Source: an uncultured Bacteroidales bacterium
GTDB taxonomy: Bacteria > Bacteroidota > Bacteroidia > Bacteroidales > Paludibacteraceae
Direction: 5' to 3'
DNA length: 64,000 nt
Assembly (NCBI GenBank): GCA_934692905.1
Contig: CAKUUM010000007.1
Span: 1-64,000 of the forward strand
Positions 1-7,325 of the stretch are shown here, in pieces. A program made the position numbers and the translations under genes. The first letter of the stretch is position 1; every line of letters begins with the position of its first letter. The notes under the pieces are model-generated. The model saw nothing but the letters and a program-made list of their open reading frames with translations, was not told the origin of the DNA and made no database searches.

Positions 1-486
1 CGAGTATTGGAGACTATGCTTTCTATTGCACCGGTCTTACATCTATCACTATCCCCAATAGTGTAACGAGTATTGGAAGTAGTACTTTCAAAGGTTGTAC
101 AAGTCTTACTTCTGTCACTATCCCCAATAGTGTAACGAGTATTGGAGACTATGCTTTCTATTGCACCGGTCTTACATCTATCACTATCCCCAATAGTGTA
201 ACGAGTATTGGATATAGTGCTTTCTGTGGCTGCTTCAGTCTTACCTCTATTACTATCCCCAATAGTGTAACGAGTATTGGATATAGTGCTTTCTCTAATT
301 GCAGAAGTCTTACCTCTATTACTATCCCAAATAGTGTAACGCGTATTACAGGAAGCACTTTCGAAGATTGCACGAGTCTTACCTCTGTCACTATCCCCAA
401 TAGTGTAACGAGTATTGGAGAGTCTGCTTTCTCCGGTTGCAGAAGGCTTACCTCTATTACTATCCCCAATAGTGTAACGAGTATTG
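1..486 (+). repeat. LRR-encoding tandem repeats, 66/69-bp units
   Basis: Units begin at cgagtattgg near 1, 67, 136, 202, 271, 340, 409 and 478, giving spacings of 66, 69, 66, 69, 69, 69 and 69 bp. The block starting at 1 and the block starting at 136 are identical for about 77 bp, which points to recent unit duplication or gene conversion inside the gene. Confidence 0.9.
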
Positions 487-1718
487 GAAGTTATGCATTT
501 GCAAGTTGCAATAAACTGAATCAGTTAATTGTTCTTGCGCCTGTTCCGCCAAAACTTGGCAATAATGCTTTTAATCAAGTGCAACCTACATATCTTAGTG
601 TGCTCAAATGCTATTTGGATGATTATCAATCAATAAAGTGGGGAGGATTCTCGGCAGACAAATATAGTACATACAAATTACCGGTTTCTGTAAGCAGTGC
701 TGATATAACTTTAGGATATACAAAGTCTATGCCTATGGATTCATTGATGGATTGTGGTGATTCTATAGTGGTACAGGCATATCCCTCTTCAACTGCTCCT
801 TTTGCATTTTGGAGTGATGGCTGCATTGATAATCCCCATACAATAGCAATTCCTGATAGCGGCATCAATCTGAAGGCTTACTTTGCCAAAGGATTGGCAT
901 GCGGTGAGGCGGCGCAGTGGCAGTATGCCAATGGTGTATTGAGTATTACAGGTACAGGGGCGATGTATGACTACACATGGGACAATGTACCATGGAGGTT
1001 GTTCCGCGACTCTATCCGGCAGGTAAACATTGCCGAAGGCATCACCTCTATTGAGGCTTGTTGTTTCACAGGCTTATCTCGCCTTACCAATGTCACATTG
1101 CCCAACAGTATTACCCGTATTGGTGACAAAGCCCTGTCAGGCAACAGCAATTTGGAGGTTGTAGTCACGGGCGAAAACATTGATACAATGGGCGATAGTG
1201 TATTCGTTAATACACCTCGTATATATCAAATCGTGTGCAAGACACAACGTGTGCCGACTATCAGTGCGAACACCTTTGCGGGTATGAGCAACCGAGTGCC
1301 CATCTATGTTTTCGCCACAAGTGTGAACAAATACCGTGTGCACGAGTATTGGGGACGGCAGAACATCTGCTCCTTGGGCGATTTGACCACCTATACGGTT
1401 ACTGCCACCTGCGACCCGCAATATGGTATCGTCACGGGCAGCGGCACATACTTCGAGGGCGAGAGTGTAACACTCACCGCCACACCTAACAGCGGCTATA
1501 TGTTTGTCTGCTGGAGCAATGGCAATACGGATAATCCATATACTTTTGCCGCAGAGAGTAACCTCACTATTGAGGCGCAGTTTACATCCTCTACCGATGT
1601 GGAGAATGTGGCAACTATGCCAGATGCTACTCCCCGTAAAGTACTCCGCAACGGGCAAGTCTTTGTCATTGAGAACGGCAAACTATATAATATGCTCGGG
1701 CAGGAGGTACCTCTATAA
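1..1718 (+). CDS. BspA-like leucine-rich-repeat surface protein, 5' partial
   Basis: The reading frame is open from position 3, so the start lies before the window. The first 160 residues are tandem LRR_5 (BspA-type) repeats of 22-23 residues built on the core LTSITIPNSVTSIG. A second set of LRR-like units lies near 1030-1200. Residues encoded around 1396-1590 look like an InlB/Listeria-Bacteroides B-repeat (YTVTATCDPQYG, then CWSNGNTDNPYTF). The last 30 residues contain VLRNGQVFVIENGKLYNMLG, a short C-terminal motif resembling the end of type IX sorting domains. BspA-like proteins are exported, surface-attached adhesins or binding proteins. Export here is inferred from the family because the signal peptide is outside the window. 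A GTG at 579 is internal, not a start. Confidence 0.85.
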   Translation, partial: SIGDYAFYCTGLTSITIPNSVTSIGSSTFKGCTSLTSVTIPNSVTSIGDYAFYCTGLTSITIPNSVTSIGYSAFCGCFSLTSITIPNSVTSIGYSAFSNCRSLTSITIPNSVTRITGSTFEDCTSLTSVTIPNSVTSIGESAFSGCRRLTSITIPNSVTSIGSYAFASCNKLNQLIVLAPVPPKLGNNAFNQVQPTYLSVLKCYLDDYQSIKWGGFSADKYSTYKLPVSVSSADITLGYTKSMPMDSLMDCGDSIVVQAYPSSTAPFAFWSDGCIDNPHTIAIPDSGINLKAYFAKGLACGEAAQWQYANGVLSITGTGAMYDYTWDNVPWRLFRDSIRQVNIAEGITSIEACCFTGLSRLTNVTLPNSITRIGDKALSGNSNLEVVVTGENIDTMGDSVFVNTPRIYQIVCKTQRVPTISANTFAGMSNRVPIYVFATSVNKYRVHEYWGRQNICSLGDLTTYTVTATCDPQYGIVTGSGTYFEGESVTLTATPNSGYMFVCWSNGNTDNPYTFAAESNLTIEAQFTSSTDVENVATMPDATPRKVLRNGQVFVIENGKLYNMLGQEVPL

Positions 1719-1747
1719 TTGCCAAAGACTTCCGGTAGCGGCAAACA

Positions 1748-1785
1748 ATTAGGGCGGACACAAACACGTGTCCGCCCTAATTTTA
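1748..1785. terminator. Bidirectional intrinsic terminator between LRR gene and rpsA
   Basis: A perfect 14-bp stem (1748-1761 with 1768-1781) has a 6-nt loop aaacac and is followed by a short T run. It lies between two convergent genes and can serve both. Confidence 0.85.
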
Positions 1786-1838
1786 TGTATTATCTCTGCG
1801 GGAGCACAGGCGCCCGCTGAGGTAACGTTGCAGTCCTA

Positions 1839-3593
1839 TTATTTCTTCTCTGCAGCCATGGAAGCCTTGAGGTCAGCCAATACAGAGAGGTCACCGAGGG
1901 TGGTCTTCTCTACCTTAGGCATCTCGGGAGCAGCCTCTTTCTTGGGAGCCTTAGCCTCCTTGGCAGGAGCCTCTTTGCGCTCCTCCCAAGTGCGGAGGTG
2001 CGAGAGCAGGATACGTTTCGCATCGCGGTTGAACTCGATAACGCGGAACGGCAGTACATCGCCTACAGCCACAGGGCTCTTGTCCTCTTTCTGGAGGTGA
2101 CGAGTGGTGCAGAAGCCCTCAACGCCGTCCTCAAGTGTAACTACGGCACCCTTGTCGGTCATTTCGGCTACCTTACCCTCAACGATGGTGTCAAGTCCGT
2201 ACTTGGCAGCCAGTTCGTCCCAAGGATTGTCCTCAAGTTGCTTGTGACCCAGCGACAGGCGACGGTTGTCCTTGTCGATTTCGAGAACGATAACCTCGAT
2301 GGTGTCACCGATATGTGTGAACTCGTTGGGGTGTTTGATTTTCTTGGTCCAACTGAGGTCGCTGATGTGGATGAGACCATCTACACCCTCTTCCAACTCA
2401 ACGAATACGCCGAAGTTGGTGAAGTTGCGGACCTTAGCGAAGTGGCGAGTACCTACGGCGTACTTCGACTCGATATTCTCCCATGGGTCGGGTTTGAGTT
2501 GCTTCAGACCGAGCGACATCTTGCGCTCATCGCGGTCGAGGGTGAGAATGACAGCCTCTACCTCGTCGCCAACCTTCAGGAAGTCGTTAGCGGAACGCAG
2601 GTGCTGGCTCCAACTCATCTCGCTGACGTGAATCAAGCCCTCAACGCCGGGAGCCACCTCAACGAATGCACCATAATCAGCCATCACAACCACTTTGCCC
2701 TTGATGTGGTCACCGACCTTCAGGTTCGGGTCAAGTGCCTCCCACGGGTGCGGGGTCAGTTGTTTCAAGCCGAGAGCGATACGCTTCTTCTCCTCGTCGA
2801 AGTCGAGAATAACCACGTTGATTTTCTCGCCCTCATGTACAATCTCGTTGGGGTTGTTAACACGTCCCCAACTGAGGTCAGTGATGTGGATAAGACCGTC
2901 CACGCCGCCGAGGTCCATGAATACGCCGTATTGCATGATGGCTTTAACGGTACCCTCGAGTACCTGACCTTTCTCAAGGTGAGAGATGATTTCCTTGCGC
3001 TGTGCTTCGAGTTCAGCCTCGATGAGAGCCTTGTGCGAAACAACCACGTTGCGGAAGTCGGGATTAACTTTGACAATCTTGAACTCCATCGTTTTGCCGA
3101 CGAACATGTCGTAGTCGTGGATGGGTTTGACATCAATCTGGCTGCCCGGCAAGAATGCCTCGGTGCCGAGGATGTCCACAATCATACCGCCTTTGGTGCG
3201 GCATTTGATGTAACCCTTAACGATTTCCTCATTAGCAAGTGCCTCGTTGACGCGGTCCCAACTGCGGGCTGCGCGAGCCTCCTTGTGGCTGAGTACCAAC
3301 TGACCGTTTTTGTCCTCCTGGCTCTCTACGTAGACCTCTACTTTGTCGCCGACCTTCAGGTCAGGATTGTAGCGGAACTCTGCAGCAGGAACGATACCGT
3401 CCGACTTGTAGCCCACATTGACTACCACTTCGCGTTTGTTGATGGAGATAACTGTACCCTCTACCACTTCGTGGTCCTTGATAGCACTCAGTGAGTTGTC
3501 ATACTTTTTGAGGGTTTCTTCGTTTTGTGTGCCTTTCGACTCTTTCTCGTAGGCATCCCAGTCGAAGTTCTGGAGTGATTGATTTTCTGCCAT
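1839..3593 (-). CDS. rpsA: 30S ribosomal protein S1
   Basis: This is ribosomal protein S1, which brings mRNA to the 30S subunit. The 584-residue product has six S1/OB-fold repeats starting near residues 45, 125, 212, 297, 384 and 470, with cores such as YGVFMDLGGVDGLIH and FGVFVELEEGVDGLIH. Repeats 3-5 are the most canonical; 1, 2 and 6 are divergent, as usual for S1. The C-terminus is a Lys/Ala/Glu/Pro-rich tail. The ATG at 3593 (MAENQSLQNFDWDAYE) is preferred because Bacteroidetes S1 proteins begin with a similar NFDWDAxE stretch; an upstream TTG in frame is less likely. There is no strong Shine-Dalgarno, which is normal in this phylum. Confidence 0.97.
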   Translation of the reverse strand: MAENQSLQNFDWDAYEKESKGTQNEETLKKYDNSLSAIKDHEVVEGTVISINKREVVVNVGYKSDGIVPAAEFRYNPDLKVGDKVEVYVESQEDKNGQLVLSHKEARAARSWDRVNEALANEEIVKGYIKCRTKGGMIVDILGTEAFLPGSQIDVKPIHDYDMFVGKTMEFKIVKVNPDFRNVVVSHKALIEAELEAQRKEIISHLEKGQVLEGTVKAIMQYGVFMDLGGVDGLIHITDLSWGRVNNPNEIVHEGEKINVVILDFDEEKKRIALGLKQLTPHPWEALDPNLKVGDHIKGKVVVMADYGAFVEVAPGVEGLIHVSEMSWSQHLRSANDFLKVGDEVEAVILTLDRDERKMSLGLKQLKPDPWENIESKYAVGTRHFAKVRNFTNFGVFVELEEGVDGLIHISDLSWTKKIKHPNEFTHIGDTIEVIVLEIDKDNRRLSLGHKQLEDNPWDELAAKYGLDTIVEGKVAEMTDKGAVVTLEDGVEGFCTTRHLQKEDKSPVAVGDVLPFRVIEFNRDAKRILLSHLRTWEERKEAPAKEAKAPKKEAAPEMPKVEKTTLGDLSVLADLKASMAAEKK

Positions 3594-3716
3594 TTGTAGC
3601 AAATTGTCCTGTGCCCAATCCTATAATGAGACCGACACAGATTTTTATGGGTTAAACATTGGTTTGCTTTTTTCCCGCGTGAGCAGATGGTACACACATG
3701 CCCACAAAAAAGCGCA

Positions 3717-3724
3717 CAAAGGTA
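3717..3724 (-). promoter_or_regulatory. Promoter -7 box for rpsA
   Basis: CAAAGGTA on the plus strand is TACCTTTG on the minus strand, matching the Bacteroidetes -7 consensus TAnnTTTG. It lies about 125 bp upstream of the rpsA start. The -33 box is weak. Confidence 0.6.
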
Positions 3725-3794
3725 CGACATTTTTGCGACATATACAAGTGCTGCGTCAATTTTCCGTGGAAATCAGCAGAACGGGGTGGGGAGG

Positions 3795-4508
3795 CTACTC
3801 GTTGAGGAGTATGGCGGTGTGGCAAGCGACGACGCCAGCCGTCTCCGTGCGAAGGCGTGAGTTGCCAAGACTGACGGGACGGAACCCCTCGGAGAGCGCC
3901 GTATGTACCTCCTGCTCAGAGAAATCGCCCTCGGGCCCAATCAAGACCAGCATATCGCGCCCGCGTATAATAAGGTCTTTGAGAAGGCGTTTGTCCTCCT
4001 TGTAACAATGAGCGATAAACTTGTCGGTGCCGGTGTGTCTGTCATGGGCGTACTCGCGCATAAACGACTCATAGTCTGTGAGTTCGTGCAAGACGGGCAA
4101 GTAGGGCGTGAGGGATTGCTTGGCCGCCGAGAGGATGATTTTCTCCAGACGGTCGGTGCGCAGAGTCTTGCGCTCAGAGAAACGGCATAGCAGGGGCGTG
4201 ATTTCGTCGATGCCTATCTCGGTACATTTCTCCACCATCCACTCCAAGCGCTCCACATTCTTGGTGGGTGCGATGGCGATGTGGAGATGGAAAGGGTGGG
4301 ACTTCTGCTGCTGTTCGCGGCTGACAATCTCGAACTCACAATGCTTGGGGTGGGGGTTGGTGATGCGTGCCGTGTAGGTGGTGCCACGCCCGTCGGTGAG
4401 CAGGATAGTGTCGCCGCGGTCGTAGCGCAAGACTCGCACACAATGCCCCGACTCCTCCTCGGAGAGGCAGCAGGAAGTGTCAATATCAGGGGTGTAAAAA
4501 AGGTACAT
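3795..4508 (-). CDS. rsmE: 16S rRNA (uracil1498-N3)-methyltransferase
   Basis: RsmE uses SAM to methylate U1498 of 16S rRNA in the assembled 30S subunit. The 237-residue product has the N-terminal PUA-like part and the SPOUT C-terminal knot with VLIGPEGDFSEQEV near residue 188 and LGNSRLRTETA near residue 213, both signatures of this family. Length is normal. It is a single gene, upstream of and codirectional with rpsA but with its own promoter at 4553-4584. Confidence 0.95.
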   Translation of the reverse strand: MYLFYTPDIDTSCCLSEEESGHCVRVLRYDRGDTILLTDGRGTTYTARITNPHPKHCEFEIVSREQQQKSHPFHLHIAIAPTKNVERLEWMVEKCTEIGIDEITPLLCRFSERKTLRTDRLEKIILSAAKQSLTPYLPVLHELTDYESFMREYAHDRHTGTDKFIAHCYKEDKRLLKDLIIRGRDMLVLIGPEGDFSEQEVHTALSEGFRPVSLGNSRLRTETAGVVACHTAILLNE

Positions 4509-4552
4509 CGGCCGTCAAAATTATGATACAAAGGTCGTTTTGCAAAACCGCG

Positions 4553-4584
4553 CAAAGGTAGTGCATCTTTTTGAAATGTGCAAA
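4553..4584 (-). promoter_or_regulatory. Promoter for rsmE
   Basis: Reading leftwards, TTTG (4581-4584) and TACCTTTG (4553-4560) are spaced by 20 bp, a full match to the Bacteroidetes -33/-7 promoter. It sits 45 bp from the rsmE start. Confidence 0.75.
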
Positions 4585-4605
4585 TCGTTGCCTTATGCTC
4601 TCTAC

Positions 4606-4726
4606 AAGGTCGGCATAATCACATACTAATCACATACTAACCACATACTAATCACATACACTTAGCCCGACAAATACACGAGGCAATGTGCAATGCACAA
4701 TACGTAATGCACAATGCGCCATGCGG
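4606..4726 (+). repeat. Composite intergenic repeat element, copy 1 (11-mers plus heptamers)
   Basis: AAGGTCGGCA (4606-4615) is followed by an 11-bp tandem array of units like ACATACTAATC (about four units, 4621-4663), then CCCGACAA (4666-4673) and ATACACGAG, then heptamers AATGTGC, AATGCAC, AATACGT, AATGCAC, AATGCGC (4685-4719). The same arrangement recurs near 28.6, 39.1 and 44.5 kb. This copy fills the divergent gap between rsmE and the acyl-CoA ligase. No coding potential was seen in it. Confidence 0.85.
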
Positions 4727-4822
4727 CGGGGAGGTTGGAAGAGGGGAATACTAATACGTATAAAATGTATGTAGTGTATATTAAAAATGCTACAACTGAA
4801 CGCATGTTCGAGTTTTTTGTAC

Positions 4823-4830
4823 TACCTTTG
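4823..4830 (+). promoter_or_regulatory. Promoter -7 box for acyl-CoA ligase
   Basis: TACCTTTG lies 70 bp upstream of the ATG at 4901. The rest of the 4509-4900 gap holds the rsmE promoter and composite repeat copy 1. Confidence 0.6.
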
Positions 4831-4900
4831 CGACCGAAAATGGCGGACAGGCAATGCGGGGAACACGCCATATGTTTGATTTTTAAGTGATTAGAAAAAG

Positions 4901-6547
4901 ATGGAATTGAAACATTATCTGGAGTATCTCCAGAATACAATAAAGAACCGCTGGTCGGAGTTGGCGCTCAAAGACCTCGACGGAGCGAACAGTTACACGT
5001 ACGGCGAGTTGGCAGCACAGATTGCGCGCCTGCACGTCACGTTTAAGGAGTTGGGGATTCAAGAGGGGGACAAGATAGCCCTTTGCGGCAGAAACTGCGC
5101 GAACTGGGGGGTGGTATTCCTTGCGATAGAATCGTATAAGGCGGTGGCTGTCAGTATATTACCCGATTTTACGGGTGAGGGCGTGCAGAACCTGGTGAAC
5201 CACTCGGACGCGAAACTGCTGTACGTAGGTCCTAACGTGAAGAAGAAAATCGACCCCGCGGCGATGCCTAACCTGTCGGGCGTGGTGTTTATGGACGATT
5301 TCTCGCTGTACTCCGCTGCTAATGAGGAGGTTGAGAAGACGTACAACAATGGCGTAGACAAGGCGTTTAAGGCGGCGTACCCGAACGGGGTTCAGAAAAA
5401 TGATGTGCATTATCCGACGGACAACCTGAACGAGTTGGCGTTGATAAACTATACTTCGGGCACAACATCTTCGCCTAAGGGCGTGATGCTCAGCCACTTG
5501 AACTTGAGCGGCAACGTGGATTTCGCGCTGAAACGCATTCCGCACCAGCCGGGGGACACGGTGCTGTCGATGTTGCCCATCGCGCATATGTTTGGACTGA
5601 TGTTCGAGTTCTTGTATCAGGTGTGCGACGGCGCGCAGGTGTATTTCCTGACCAAAGCGCCCACGCCGAGTGCCCTGATGAAGGCGTTTGCAGAGGTGCA
5701 TCCGTTTATGATACTGACGGTGCCGCTGGTGATTGAAAAGATTATCAAGAAGAGCGTGCTGCCCGTCATCAACAAGCCCGTCGTCAAGGCGCTGTGGAAG
5801 ACGCCCGGGTTGAACAAGATACTGCATAAGAAGGTGAATGACAAACTGATGGCAGCCTTCGGCGGCAAGTTGCGTTACCTGATTATCGGCGGCGCCGCCC
5901 TCAACGAGGAGGTGGAGAAATGTATGCGCGACATGCACTTTATCTACTGCGTGGGCTACGGCATGACCGAGTGCGCGCCCCTCATCACCTACGAGGACTG
6001 GTGGCGCTACGCGTACCGCTCGTGCGGAAAGGCGATTGTGGGCATGGAGTTGCGGATTGATTCTGACGACCCCGCGCACAAAGAGGGTGAGTTGCAGGTA
6101 CGCGGCGTGAACGTGATGATGGGCTACTACAAGAACGAAGAGGCTACCAATCAGGCGTTTACGGCAGACGGATGGATGCGAACAGGCGACCTGGGCATCA
6201 TTGACAAGGACGGAAACCTCTTCCTTCGCGGGCGCAGCAAGAATATGTTGCTTGGTCCGAGCGGGCAGAATATCTACCCCGAGGAGATTGAGGACAAACT
6301 GAACAGCCTGCCGCAAGTGATTGAGTCCGTGGTGGTAGAGCGCGACGGCAAATTGGTGGCGTTGGTTTATCCCGACACAGCCAATTCGGGCAAGCAGCAG
6401 AAACCGCTGGCAGAGGTGATGGAACAAAACCGCCAACGCCTCAACAAACAACTGCCGCAATACAGCCAAGTGGTAGCTATCGAGTTGGTGGACAAGGAGT
6501 TTGAGAAGACTCCCAAAAGGAGCATTAAACGATTTATGTATAAATAA
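4901..6547 (+). CDS. AMP-dependent synthetase / long-chain acyl-CoA ligase
   Basis: This ANL-superfamily enzyme activates a carboxylic acid, probably a fatty acid, as acyl-AMP and transfers it to CoA. The 548-residue product carries the P-loop YTSGTTSSPKGVML near residue 184, YGMTECAPL near 352, GWMRTGDLG near 424 and the C-terminal lid motif SGQNIYPEEIE near 453. Length and motifs fit bacterial FadD-like ligases. The exact substrate cannot be read from the sequence. It is monocistronic, with a promoter upstream and two terminators downstream. Further downstream lie a GH3 adenylating enzyme and a PlsC acyltransferase, so this is a lipid-related neighbourhood. Confidence 0.9.
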   Translation: MELKHYLEYLQNTIKNRWSELALKDLDGANSYTYGELAAQIARLHVTFKELGIQEGDKIALCGRNCANWGVVFLAIESYKAVAVSILPDFTGEGVQNLVNHSDAKLLYVGPNVKKKIDPAAMPNLSGVVFMDDFSLYSAANEEVEKTYNNGVDKAFKAAYPNGVQKNDVHYPTDNLNELALINYTSGTTSSPKGVMLSHLNLSGNVDFALKRIPHQPGDTVLSMLPIAHMFGLMFEFLYQVCDGAQVYFLTKAPTPSALMKAFAEVHPFMILTVPLVIEKIIKKSVLPVINKPVVKALWKTPGLNKILHKKVNDKLMAAFGGKLRYLIIGGAALNEEVEKCMRDMHFIYCVGYGMTECAPLITYEDWWRYAYRSCGKAIVGMELRIDSDDPAHKEGELQVRGVNVMMGYYKNEEATNQAFTADGWMRTGDLGIIDKDGNLFLRGRSKNMLLGPSGQNIYPEEIEDKLNSLPQVIESVVVERDGKLVALVYPDTANSGKQQKPLAEVMEQNRQRLNKQLPQYSQVVAIELVDKEFEKTPKRSIKRFMYK

Positions 6548-6568
6548 TTAGGGATTTTATGTGTGTAA

Positions 6569-6593
6569 AAGATTCCCTATTTGAGGGAATCTT
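6569..6593 (+). terminator. Intrinsic terminator after acyl-CoA ligase
   Basis: A perfect 10-bp stem AAGATTCCCT/AGGGAATCTT has a 5-nt loop and is followed by AGTTTTG. Confidence 0.75.
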
Positions 6594-6611
6594 AGTTTTG
6601 ATTGTATGTTG

Positions 6612-6650
6612 GTTCAGGGTCGTCGTGAGGACGATTCTGAACTGTTTTTT
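6612..6650 (+). terminator. Second intrinsic terminator
   Basis: A 13-bp stem (6612-6624 with 6630-6642, two G-U pairs) with loop GTGAG is followed by TGTTTTTT. It is a tandem back-up to the hairpin at 6569. Confidence 0.85.
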
Positions 6651-6656
6651 ACGAAT

Positions 6657-6712
6657 GTAAGTTATTGCATGCAGGTTACTTTGTGTAAGTTACAATGTGC
6701 AGGATACTTCGT
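6657..6712 (+). repeat. 14-bp tandem array
   Basis: Four consecutive 14-mers: GTAAGTTATTGCAT, GCAGGTTACTTTGT, GTAAGTTACAATGT, GCAGGATACTTCGT. A related pair lies at 15754-15781. The array is noncoding and directly follows the terminator. Confidence 0.7.
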
Positions 6713-6959
6713 GTAGCAGTGCAACAGCATCAAAATAGTAATGGAACAATGAAAAAATGGTACAATAGTCCTCAAAATAGCATCCAAATGCCGGCAAAAA
6801 GACATAATGAAACGTATCTGTAGTTCGGCAAGGCCGATAACGACGCGGGACGATTAGGAGTTCTACTCAGCCCGCATGGCTTCGTTGTCGCTACGGCACT
6901 CAGTGCGCAATGCGCACCTGCCTTACGCTTCACGTCCCCACACTGCACAGTTTTTCACT

Positions 6960-6998
6960 CGGTTTGTGCCAAACCGACCGCGGACGAGGGCGTCCGCG
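6960..6998 (+). repeat. Double-hairpin repeat, copy 1
   Basis: CGGTTTG-TGC-CAAACCG (6960-6976) is followed by CGCGGACG-AGGG-CGTCCGCG (6979-6998). Flanking sequence (TTACGCTTCACGTC upstream) is shared with the copy at 55.1 kb; an inverted copy lies at 28495-28521. The 6720-6957 stretch otherwise shows no gene that I can support. Confidence 0.75.
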
Positions 6999-7076
6999 TC
7001 CCCGGCGACACTTTATGCTACAATGCTATAAAGCGTAAAAATACTAATGTTTGATGCGGTTGCCCTGAGGAGCAGA

Positions 7077-7108
7077 TTTGCATATTCCAAATAAAATCAG
7101 TAATTTTG
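7077..7108 (+). promoter_or_regulatory. Promoter upstream of GH3 gene
   Basis: TTTG (7077-7080) and TAATTTTG (7101-7108) are 20 bp apart. The GH3 start codon lies about 210 nt further on. Confidence 0.7.
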
Positions 7109-7325
7109 CGGGCGGTATTGGTGGTTCCTTGAGAAAGGTACAGGTGCCGATGTGGGATGGATAAGAAGGAGAGGAATAGTTGAATGTCCTTGTTCGCAAG
7201 GGGAATACGGAGGTGGCACATTCCGTGTACAAGCATGTGCGGTACGTGCAGACTACGTTATGAGTCCATCGCGGGTCTGTCGCGGGTGTGCAGGGGATTT
7301 GGGAACAGGGAAGAAAAATTTTGTT
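7109..7325 (+). other. Long GH3 leader without recognised gene
   Basis: About 210 nt separate the promoter from the GH3 ATG. The GH3 frame stays open back to a GTG at 7152, but the translated segment is Cys/Arg-rich and unlike GH3 proteins. I see no known riboswitch or RNA here. Confidence 0.4.

Noticed and set aside
158..469. Minus-strand ORF of 103 codons in the LRR region
   Set aside because: It mirrors the repetitive plus-strand LRR coding sequence and has no independent support.
1998..3494. Long plus-strand ORF opposite rpsA
   Set aside because: It is the antisense frame of the rpsA gene; the S1 repeats on the minus strand explain the sequence.
4606..4680. CRISPR-like array of ACATACTAATC units
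   Set aside because: Units are 11 bp and contiguous with no spacers, and no cas genes are present.
5159..6469. Long minus-strand ORF opposite the acyl-CoA ligase
   Set aside because: His/Arg/Val-rich antisense translation with no motif; the plus strand has a complete ANL enzyme.
7109..7325. 6S RNA, SRP RNA or riboswitch in the GH3 leader
   Set aside because: I could not find the conserved core of any of these, and no terminator separates it from GH3.
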